26,977 nt of DNA from Thermoflexales bacterium (GTDB lineage Bacteria > Chloroflexota > Anaerolineae > Fen-1058): the NCBI GenBank assembly GCA_016931085.1, contig JAFGFO010000383.1, forward strand, positions 1 through 26,977, given 5' to 3'. How positions within the stretch are numbered: the first letter of the stretch is position 1; each line of letters begins with the position of its first letter. Below the pieces are notes generated by a model. It was not told where the DNA came from. It did no database searches and worked only from the letters and a program-made list of their open reading frames with translations. Of the stretch, positions 1 through 6,104 are shown in pieces. The translations under genes were made by a program, and so were the position numbers.

Positions 1-81
1 CGTGCCACAGGCGCGGCGGCTATCCGCAGGACGCCTTTGGCGTAGAAAGCCGCCCTACAAAACGCTCTCTCCGACAGCCTG

Positions 82-957
82 CTAGTACCCGTGCCACCAA
101 TCTTTACGCGAGCGCGGATCCAGAAAAGCGCCCGCGTCGCGGATCGCCACGCCAAACTGGGCGCCGCGCGCGCGGCCCAAGGCCTGGCCAGGGCGCAGGG
201 CGGGCAACTCGTGGCGGCCGGCGTTGTCCAATGCCTGGTAAAGCGCTAACAGGTTAGGGTCTGTGCACACGCCTTCCAGGTGGAGGGTGTAACCCTCTAT
301 CACGTTGTCTTCGCCCGTGTACTTGAGCGTCAGGCGCTCGGGCGTGGCGTACAAGACCAACACCTCGTAACCCTGGCCGATGGTGTAGCCGGAATCGGGC
401 ACGTGGACAGGCCCGCCAGGTGAGGCAGCCACGTCGATCAGGGTCACGTCCCAGTCGTCAATCGGATCCCCCCGGCAGTTGCAGCCCCATTCCCAATTGT
501 GGACCCGGTAAGCGGCCGTAAACGTAGGCAAACGCGCCGGCTCAAAAAGCCCGGCCAACTGCGGCGCGCGCGGGTCGGTATCGCCCCCAATATCGACCAG
601 GCCCAGGAAGGCCTGGGTGGGGGTGTAAGAGCGCAGGGCCAGGTTGACGTCACCGTGCTCCTCAACCGGCCGTGTAGCACTCACCCAGTCTCTCACCTGC
701 AACGAGTCATACGTGGCGCCCTCGATTGGGGCGCACACATCGGGCGATGTCGAGATAAAAGGCAAGTAGGCGCAAAAGCTATAGACAGCCGTGCCGGTGG
801 GAGGGGCCAGGTGACCCAGGCGGGCGGGTATAGCATCACCCGGGGTGAGCGCGGCACTGCTGACGGTAACCGGGGCCGGCCAGCTCAGTCCCACGGCCAG
901 CAGGCCAGCCGCCCACAGGAGCAGGAAGACACACCAGGTTAGTTTGGGGCGAAGCAT
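82..957 (-). CDS. Secreted protein of unknown function
   Basis: A 291-residue protein. It opens with a basic residue and a hydrophobic segment (about 5-25) that looks like a signal peptide or membrane anchor without a lipobox, so it probably acts outside the membrane. The mature part has several Cys (around 62, 75, 159-161, 232), which could form disulphides. The last 100 residues are rich in beta-type sequence and end in the conserved-looking stretch DPRSRKDWW near the C-terminus. I recall similar tails in secreted Anaerolineae proteins but cannot name a family or activity. It lies 46 bp downstream of the hybrid kinase gene, on the same strand. The start codon has no Shine-Dalgarno; the leader is instead a pure A/T heptamer array (959-1000). 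It may be co-transcribed with the kinases. Confidence 0.75.
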   Translation of the reverse strand: MLRPKLTWCVFLLLWAAGLLAVGLSWPAPVTVSSAALTPGDAIPARLGHLAPPTGTAVYSFCAYLPFISTSPDVCAPIEGATYDSLQVRDWVSATRPVEEHGDVNLALRSYTPTQAFLGLVDIGGDTDPRAPQLAGLFEPARLPTFTAAYRVHNWEWGCNCRGDPIDDWDVTLIDVAASPGGPVHVPDSGYTIGQGYEVLVLYATPERLTLKYTGEDNVIEGYTLHLEGVCTDPNLLALYQALDNAGRHELPALRPGQALGRARGAQFGVAIRDAGAFLDPRSRKDWWHGY

Positions 958-958
958 T

Positions 959-1000
959 TTAATTGTTAATTATTAATTATTAATTGTTAATTGTTAATTC
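959..1000. repeat. Heptamer tandem array, unit TTAATTN, six copies
   Basis: Six consecutive 7-bp units (TTAATTG, TTAATTA, TTAATTA, TTAATTG, TTAATTG, TTAATTC) fill the gap between the hybrid kinase stop and the start codon of the secreted protein. The stretch is almost entirely A/T in otherwise GC-rich DNA. It replaces any Shine-Dalgarno for the downstream gene. Confidence 0.95.
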
Positions 1001-1003
1001 AGA

Positions 1004-3277
1004 TCACACCAGCCTGGCCAGTTCCTCGACGGTGTAGGGCTTGAGGGCCACGTCTGAGACGCCGGCCTGGAGCAGGTCAGTCGTCTGCTCGACGACCAGG
1101 CTCGAGCTGAGCACCACGACGCGCTCCCGCACGCCGGCCTGGCGCAAGGCCTGCAAGACGTCCATCACCTCAACGCATTCCAGGCTTTGCTCGACGAGGA
1201 TACGGTCAAAGCCAGCCGGGTCCACGCCCTGCAAATCCGTCGTCGCTCGCACGCGGTAGCCGGCCCCTTCCAAAGCCGCCTGCGCAAAGCGCCGCCACTC
1301 GTCATCGTCATCTACTAGCAACACGGCTTTATCTCCGGGCGGCAGCGCCGCCTTGCCCTTGTCGGCTGCCGGCAGCAAGATGGTAAAGACCGTCCCGGTG
1401 CCAGGCTGGCTCTTGACCGAGATCTGGCCATCCATTTGCTCAACGACCTGGAGGCAGGCGGCCAGGCCCAGGCCCGGGTGCACCTTGCTATCCTTGGTGG
1501 TGTAAAAGACGACCCAGATCTTGTCCAGGTCCTCGGGTGGGATACCGCAGCCCGTGTCGGCCAGCATCACCTTGACAAAGCCGCGCTCTTCGGCCGGCAG
1601 CACGCTCAGTGTGATGCGCTGCTCTGGGCGGCCCTCCATTGCCTCGAGTGCGTTCTTGAGCAAGTTAGTAAACACGCGGCCCATCTGGGTGGTATCCATG
1701 ATCGCCATCGGCGCATGGGACGACACCTGGTATCTGACGATGTTGGGCGGGATAACCAGCCTAGTCACTGTGTCCTTGACAACATCCTGGATGATCGCCG
1801 GGCGTGGTCTGTGTTCGCGGGTGGGGCCGATCAACCCTTCTTTAACCGCCACGATCAGGCGCGCGCCTTCATCAACCAGGGCCAGGTCCTCGTTGACCGA
1901 TTCGGGGTTCAGTAAGCGGCGAGCGCGTTTGAGCGGCATCTGTTTCAAGCTGTCCACGGCCTGGCGCGCTTCGGGCGCAAAGCCGGCGAATTTGTCGGCA
2001 AAGTCGTTGACCAATTGTGCCATCGCTTGTTCCTGTAAGGCAGGGGGAGCCGAGCGGACCGTGTCGCCGGCCAGGAGCGCGAACTGGGCCACGTCGCTTC
2101 GCAGGCGTTCAACCGTGGTGACGATGGGCAAGGCCTTGTTGCCGATCCAGTGGATGGCCTCGCCGGTGGCCGAGGCGATCGCCTCAAAAGTCTTGGTGCG
2201 CACCAGCTCATGGTGGGCTTTTTCCAGCTCGACCAGCAAGTGGGCGTTGTGGATGGCGACCGCCAGGTGGTCGGCCATGGCTTGCAATGAGGTGATGTCG
2301 TCCGCGCTAAAGGCCGCCATTTGCGCGCTTTGGATGGTCACCGCGCCAATCGCATCGCTGCCCACGATCAGGGGCAAGGCCATCTCGGAGCGTGTTTTGG
2401 GGGTGTGGGGGTTGTTGAAGCGCACGGCGTCCTGGCCCACGTCGAGGGCGATGCGGGCCTGCTTGTGGTTGATGCACCAGCCGATCATGGACTTGTCGGC
2501 GATTTCCAGCTTGTGGCCCAGGGCCAGCATCACCCGTCCCGGTTCGCCATGGCCGGCGCGCAGCAGCGCCCATGTGCGATCTTGGTCGACCAAAAAGATG
2601 CCGGCGTAATAAAAGTCGTAGGCGGCACACACCAGGTCAACTGTCCTGGGCAGCAGCACGTCGAGGTCGAGGATCGAAGTCAGTGTGCTGCCCACCTGGG
2701 CCGCCGTTTCCAGCAGGCGGGCGCGCCGCCGCGCCTGGGAATGGGTCTGTGCGTTCTGGATGGCCACCGCCAGGTGGTTGGCCATGGCCTGCAGGGAGGT
2801 GATATCCATCTCACTGAAGGCGGCTTCTTCGACCGACTGCACCGTCAGCGCGCCGATCGCTTCAGCGCCCACGATGAGCGGCAGCGCCATCTCGGAGCGG
2901 GTATCGGGCAAATGCGGGTTCTCGAAGCGCACGGCGTCCTGGCCCACGTCGAGCGCGATGCGAGCCTGCTGGTGATGGATGCACCAGCCGATCATCGACG
3001 TATCGCCCACTTGAAGCTTGTGTCCCAAGTCGACCATCTTACGCCCGGCCTCGCCGCGCCCGGTGCGCAGCACGGCCCAGCCCGGTTGGTGAGGATCGAG
3101 CAAAAAGACGCCGGCGTAATAAAAACCATAGGCGTCGCAGATGATATCGACCACTTGACTAAACAGTTCGTCCAGGTCGAGCAGCGAGGTGACGGCCTGG
3201 CCCACCTTGGCGGCCGCCTCCAACAACCTGGCTTGGCGTTCGAGGCGTTCCTGAGCAGAGAGTTCAGATGGCATCAT
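1004..3277 (-). CDS. Hybrid histidine kinase GAF-GAF-HATPase with degenerate receiver
   Basis: A 757-residue cytoplasmic sensor kinase with no membrane segment. Two similar GAF domains (about 24-175 and 195-347) share the motifs WCI-H-QARIALDVG and TRSEMALPLIVG. The transmitter follows: putative phospho-acceptor His376 in an IHWIGNKA motif, N-box Asn538/Asn542, G1 DTGCGIP at 574-580 and G2 PGLGLA at 601-606. His376 to Asn538 spans 162 residues, longer than the roughly 100-110 usual in HisKA kinases, so the dimerisation region is extended. The C-terminal receiver (about 650-757) keeps the acidic cluster 656-659, Ser724-726 and Lys746, but the phospho-acceptor Asp is replaced by Glu696. It probably signals in cis without being phosphorylated. 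The start overlaps the response regulator stop by 4 bp (ATGA), with AGGAG upstream, so translation is coupled. The second ATG one codon in is equally possible. Confidence 0.93.
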   Translation of the reverse strand: MMPSELSAQERLERQARLLEAAAKVGQAVTSLLDLDELFSQVVDIICDAYGFYYAGVFLLDPHQPGWAVLRTGRGEAGRKMVDLGHKLQVGDTSMIGWCIHHQQARIALDVGQDAVRFENPHLPDTRSEMALPLIVGAEAIGALTVQSVEEAAFSEMDITSLQAMANHLAVAIQNAQTHSQARRRARLLETAAQVGSTLTSILDLDVLLPRTVDLVCAAYDFYYAGIFLVDQDRTWALLRAGHGEPGRVMLALGHKLEIADKSMIGWCINHKQARIALDVGQDAVRFNNPHTPKTRSEMALPLIVGSDAIGAVTIQSAQMAAFSADDITSLQAMADHLAVAIHNAHLLVELEKAHHELVRTKTFEAIASATGEAIHWIGNKALPIVTTVERLRSDVAQFALLAGDTVRSAPPALQEQAMAQLVNDFADKFAGFAPEARQAVDSLKQMPLKRARRLLNPESVNEDLALVDEGARLIVAVKEGLIGPTREHRPRPAIIQDVVKDTVTRLVIPPNIVRYQVSSHAPMAIMDTTQMGRVFTNLLKNALEAMEGRPEQRITLSVLPAEERGFVKVMLADTGCGIPPEDLDKIWVVFYTTKDSKVHPGLGLAACLQVVEQMDGQISVKSQPGTGTVFTILLPAADKGKAALPPGDKAVLLVDDDDEWRRFAQAALEGAGYRVRATTDLQGVDPAGFDRILVEQSLECVEVMDVLQALRQAGVRERVVVLSSSLVVEQTTDLLQAGVSDVALKPYTVEELARLV

Positions 3278-3684
3278 TCATCTCCTAAATTCAAAGTTTT
3301 GCGCACGAGCTTCACCAATCCTTCCTCGCGTCCCTTGACAAAGTAATCGCGGGCGCCGGCCGTGATAGCGACCTTGGCCTTTGACACGGTATCAAAGGCG
3401 GTCAACACAATCACCGGGAGCTCCGGCTGGGTTTCAAGCAGTTTTTGGAGCAAATCGAAACCGGCATCGGGCGATTCCACGCCGTCAAAGTTGGGCATGT
3501 TCAAGTCCAGCACCGCGATGTCGAAGGGCTGCTCGCCCTCCAACTCGGCTTTGAACAGCGCCAGACCCTCTGTGACATCGCCGGCAGTATCCACCTCAAA
3601 GTCGGCGCGCAGGAAGGTCTTTTCCATGCTGCGCCGCACCGGCCTTTCATCGTCAACTAGCAGTATTCGCGTCGTTTTTTCCAT
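3274..3684 (-). CDS. Single-domain CheY-like response regulator
   Basis: A 136-residue stand-alone receiver domain with a full active site: Asp11-Asp12 for metal binding, phospho-acceptor Asp60 in VLDLNMPNFDG, Thr95 and Lys117. There is no output domain, so it must act through protein contacts, probably as the partner or relay for the flanking kinases. The loop after Asp60 is slightly long (residues 68-75). It sits between two histidine kinase genes: 29 bp after the upstream kinase and overlapping the downstream hybrid kinase by 4 bp. The hybrid kinase's own receiver has lost its Asp, so this protein is the only intact receiver in the operon and the most likely phosphate acceptor. The Shine-Dalgarno is weak. 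Confidence 0.95.
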   Translation of the reverse strand: MEKTTRILLVDDERPVRRSMEKTFLRADFEVDTAGDVTEGLALFKAELEGEQPFDIAVLDLNMPNFDGVESPDAGFDLLQKLLETQPELPVIVLTAFDTVSKAKVAITAGARDYFVKGREEGLVKLVRKTLNLGDE

Positions 3685-3713
3685 ATTCTCTACACCCCTT
3701 GATAGGATCGGGC

Positions 3714-5669
3714 CTAGCCTTCCACCAGCGTTGGCAGCAACACACTAAAGGTCGTGCCCACATTGAGCTCGCTTTCGACCTGGATCTTGCCTTCCATCTG
3801 GTTGATGATCTGCAAGCACGACGACAAGCCCAGGCCGGTGCCGCCGCGGTCGCCCTTGGTCGTGTAAAACGACATCCATATCCGGTCCATGTCCGGCTTG
3901 GGAATGCCGCAGCCGGTATCCGTAATGCTTACCGCCACATAGCCAGGCATTTCGGCCGGGGCAGCCGTGATGGTCAAGCGCGGCTCAGGCCGTCCATCCA
4001 TCGCCTCGATCGCGTTCTTGAGCAGGTTATTGAAAACACTTTCCAACTGGCGTGGGTCGGCCACCACGTAGGCCAAATCGGGCGCATAGTTCTGCTTGAG
4101 GTGGATGTGGTCAGGGATGGCCATCGAAGTCACCGTCTTTTCGAGCAGCTCGTCAATGCGCAGCCGGCGCCGGTGCGTCTCGCGCGCCGGGCCGATCATG
4201 TTCTCCTTGATAGCCAAGATCGTCTCGGCGCTGAGCTTGATGATGTCCAGGTCCTCCAGGATCGATTCCATATTCAGCAAGCGGCGCGCCTTTTTCAAGG
4301 GCAGGTCTTGCAGCTCGTCGAGCAACTGGCGGCCGGCGGGCGACTGCTCGTCGAGTGTGGCGGCCGCCTCGGCGATGAGCTGGGCGAACAGGTGTTGGCG
4401 CAGCGCCTCGGGCGCTTCTTGGCGCAGCGCATCGGCTATGTAGACAAAGCGTGCCACGTCTTCGCGGGTACGCGAGACGCAGCCCGGGATTGGAGCGGCC
4501 TTGTTGCCCACCCAATGAATGGTCTCCCCGGTCGCCTGGGCAATCGCCTCAAAGGTCTTGGTGCGCAGCAGCTCGCGGTTGGCCTCGCGCAAATCGCTCA
4601 ACAAGCGCGCGTTGTTGATGCTCGTCGCCAGTTGGTCGGCCAGGATTTGCAGGGTATTGATATCATTCTCGTCAAAGGCTGACTCCTGGGTGCTCTGGAC
4701 GCTCAGCGCGCCGATGACCTCGTCGCCCACGATCAACGGCAAGGCCATTTCAGAACGCGTCAGGGGCAAATAAGGATTGTCGAAACGCACCGCATCCAGG
4801 CCCACGTCGAGCGCGATGCGGGCCTGCTTGTGCTTGATGCACCAACCCACCATCGAATGATCGTCAATTTCGAGCAGATAACCTGATTCGAACATCTTTT
4901 TGCCGGCCTCGCCGTAGCCGGCCCGCAGCACGGCCCAGCGCTGCATCTTGGTATCGACCAGGAAAACCGCCGCGTAGTAAAAGTCATACACCATGCAGAT
5001 GGTATCGACGATACGGCTCAGCAGCGGATCGAGATCCATGATCGAGACCACGTCCACGCTCGAGGCCACATCGCGCCCGACCAGGATCGTCGCCTCCAGC
5101 AGCTTGGCGCGTCGCTCGGCGTTGGCCAGCACTCGCGCGTCGTTGATGTGCGTTTGCGCGTTGTAAATGGCGGCTGCCAGGCAACTGGCCAAAAGCTCGT
5201 AGGCGGCCAACTCGTCCTGGCTAAAGCCGGATCGCTCGGAATAGAGCGCCATGACGCCGACGGTTTTCTCGGACATCAGAGGCAGTGCCACTTCGACCCA
5301 AGCGGGCTGATCGTCGCCGGCCGGAGGGATGGGGGTACACACGGTCTCTCGCCGGCTCAGAGCCTGCCCGAGTGCAGACTGCTCGTCCAGCGCCAGCCAC
5401 TCGCCGCGCCCGGCCTGTCCACGGCCGGCGTGTGCCACGAGGCGCTGCGCGCCACTTTTTAACGGCACACTATTTCTTAATGGTGCGTCCTCCAGCAAAT
5501 AGATCACGGCCTGTTTAAAATCAAGCATGTCGCAGATCAACTCGACGCTCTCGGCCAACAACTGCCGCAGGGTGCGAATACTTGCCAGGCGCAGACCGAT
5601 CTGTGCGACGGCCTTGAACACCCTGGCCTGGCACGCCAGAGCTTCATCTTGAGTATCGGCTGTAGCCAT
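3714..5669 (-). CDS. Sensor histidine kinase GAF-GAF-HATPase
   Basis: A 651-residue soluble kinase, paralogous to the hybrid kinase downstream but without a receiver. The first GAF domain (about 17-172) is divergent; the second (about 195-355) carries the same WCI-H-QARIALDVG and TRSEMALPLIVG motifs. The transmitter has His385 (IHWVGNKA), Asn547-548/Asn552 in the N-box, DTGCGIP at 584-590 and GGTGLGL at 609-615. His385 to Asn547 is 162 residues, exactly as in the paralogue, so the long dimerisation region is a family trait. Residues 61-70 of the first GAF domain are encoded by an imperfect palindrome of the TT-N-R-GA-AA type (5465-5486). The ATG has AGGAG at 5-nt spacing. It is the first gene of a kinase-regulator-kinase operon. 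The ligand of the GAF domains cannot be read from the sequence. Confidence 0.94.
   Translation of the reverse strand: MATADTQDEALACQARVFKAVAQIGLRLASIRTLRQLLAESVELICDMLDFKQAVIYLLEDAPLRNSVPLKSGAQRLVAHAGRGQAGRGEWLALDEQSALGQALSRRETVCTPIPPAGDDQPAWVEVALPLMSEKTVGVMALYSERSGFSQDELAAYELLASCLAAAIYNAQTHINDARVLANAERRAKLLEATILVGRDVASSVDVVSIMDLDPLLSRIVDTICMVYDFYYAAVFLVDTKMQRWAVLRAGYGEAGKKMFESGYLLEIDDHSMVGWCIKHKQARIALDVGLDAVRFDNPYLPLTRSEMALPLIVGDEVIGALSVQSTQESAFDENDINTLQILADQLATSINNARLLSDLREANRELLRTKTFEAIAQATGETIHWVGNKAAPIPGCVSRTREDVARFVYIADALRQEAPEALRQHLFAQLIAEAAATLDEQSPAGRQLLDELQDLPLKKARRLLNMESILEDLDIIKLSAETILAIKENMIGPARETHRRRLRIDELLEKTVTSMAIPDHIHLKQNYAPDLAYVVADPRQLESVFNNLLKNAIEAMDGRPEPRLTITAAPAEMPGYVAVSITDTGCGIPKPDMDRIWMSFYTTKGDRGGTGLGLSSCLQIINQMEGKIQVESELNVGTTFSVLLPTLVEG
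5465..5486. repeat. Imperfect palindrome with TTAAGAAA centre, in coding sequence
   Basis: GCAC...GTGC outer arms and ATT/AAT inner arms enclose TCTT, with an ACT/G internal loop. On the minus strand the centre is CATT-AAGA-AAT, and it is translated as PLRN, as in the glycosyltransferase copy at 6807 (SLRN). It lies in the first GAF domain of the 651-residue kinase. Confidence 0.6.
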
Positions 5670-5715
5670 CGAGACTCCTGTACGCCACGTGTACTATGCT
5701 CGCACTCATGCCCAT

Positions 5716-5724
5716 ATTTTACCA
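5716..5724 (-). promoter_or_regulatory. Extended -10 promoter for the kinase operon
   Basis: On the minus strand the sequence reads TGG-TAAAAT, an extended -10 element about 47 nt upstream of the kinase ATG. No -35 match lies at 17 bp; that position falls inside the heptamer array. A transcription start near 5709 would give a leader of about 40 nt. This is a sequence-based guess. Confidence 0.4.
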
Positions 5725-5732
5725 CACTTGTG

Positions 5733-5767
5733 AGGTTTCAGGTTTCAGGTTTAAGGTTTAAGGTTTC
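5733..5767. repeat. Heptamer tandem array, unit AGGTTT(C/A), five copies
   Basis: Units AGGTTTC, AGGTTTC, AGGTTTA, AGGTTTA and AGGTTTC run head to tail with an exact 7-bp period. The array covers the last codons and stop of the DUF951 gene, so it encodes that protein's odd C-terminal tail, and it abuts the promoter region of the kinase operon. Confidence 0.95.
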
Positions 5768-5965
5768 AGGCGGGGGGATCGAGCGGCTGACAAACTTTTT
5801 GAGTCGCTTTTCGAACTCGCGGCGCGGCAGCAGGACACGCCGTCCACACGTCGTGCACACCAGGCCGATGTCGGCGCCCAGGCGCACCACCGTCCACTCG
5901 TAACCGCCGCAGGGATGCGCCTTGCGCAGCATCACCACGTCACCCAGATGAACTTCGACAGGCAT
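5738..5965 (-). CDS. DUF951 family small protein
   Basis: A 75-residue protein matching the DUF951 pattern known from Firmicutes and Chloroflexota: an N-terminal LGDVV-LRK-HPCG segment (7-20), the [13 protein letters not shown] stretch (22-35) and a C-x2-C-GRRVLLPR motif (37-48) that may bind metal. The family is typically about 60-70 residues; its role is not established, though the fold suggests nucleic-acid or ribosome association. The last residues (about 66-75, ETLNLKPET) come from the heptamer array at 5733-5767, so the natural C-terminus appears to have been replaced or extended by repeat DNA. The start ATG has GGGAGG 5 nt upstream. It lies 139 bp from the glycosyltransferase stop and 68 bp before the kinase operon. 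Confidence 0.88.
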   Translation of the reverse strand: MPVEVHLGDVVMLRKAHPCGGYEWTVVRLGADIGLVCTTCGRRVLLPRREFEKRLKKFVSRSIPPPETLNLKPET

Positions 5966-6056
5966 GGAAGCCTCCCCAAGACGTCCCTCGACAAGCTCCC
6001 CCTAGCCACAAGCGGCCCTGCATGCCTCTTCGGTCGGGGACTGCGCGGGATGATAT

Positions 6057-6077
6057 AAAACGTGAAACGTAAAACGT
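6057..6077. repeat. Short heptamer array, unit (A/G)AAACGT, three copies
   Basis: Units AAAACGT, GAAACGT and AAAACGT lie between the glycosyltransferase stop and the DUF951 start. The unit family is the same as in the array inside that glycosyltransferase gene (7554-7640), 1.5 kb away. Downstream, 6092-6099 has a further related ATTTTACG word. Confidence 0.85.
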
Positions 6078-6104
6078 AATGAGCGCTCGAGTAGATTTTA
6101 CGCC

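Noticed and set aside
1..81. End of another gene before the secreted protein
   Set aside because: No supported frame; only a tagggcggctttc-type repeat word is visible in these 81 bases.
3699..4682. 327-codon plus-strand frame opposite the kinase
   Set aside because: No family resemblance; antisense to a full GAF/HATPase protein.
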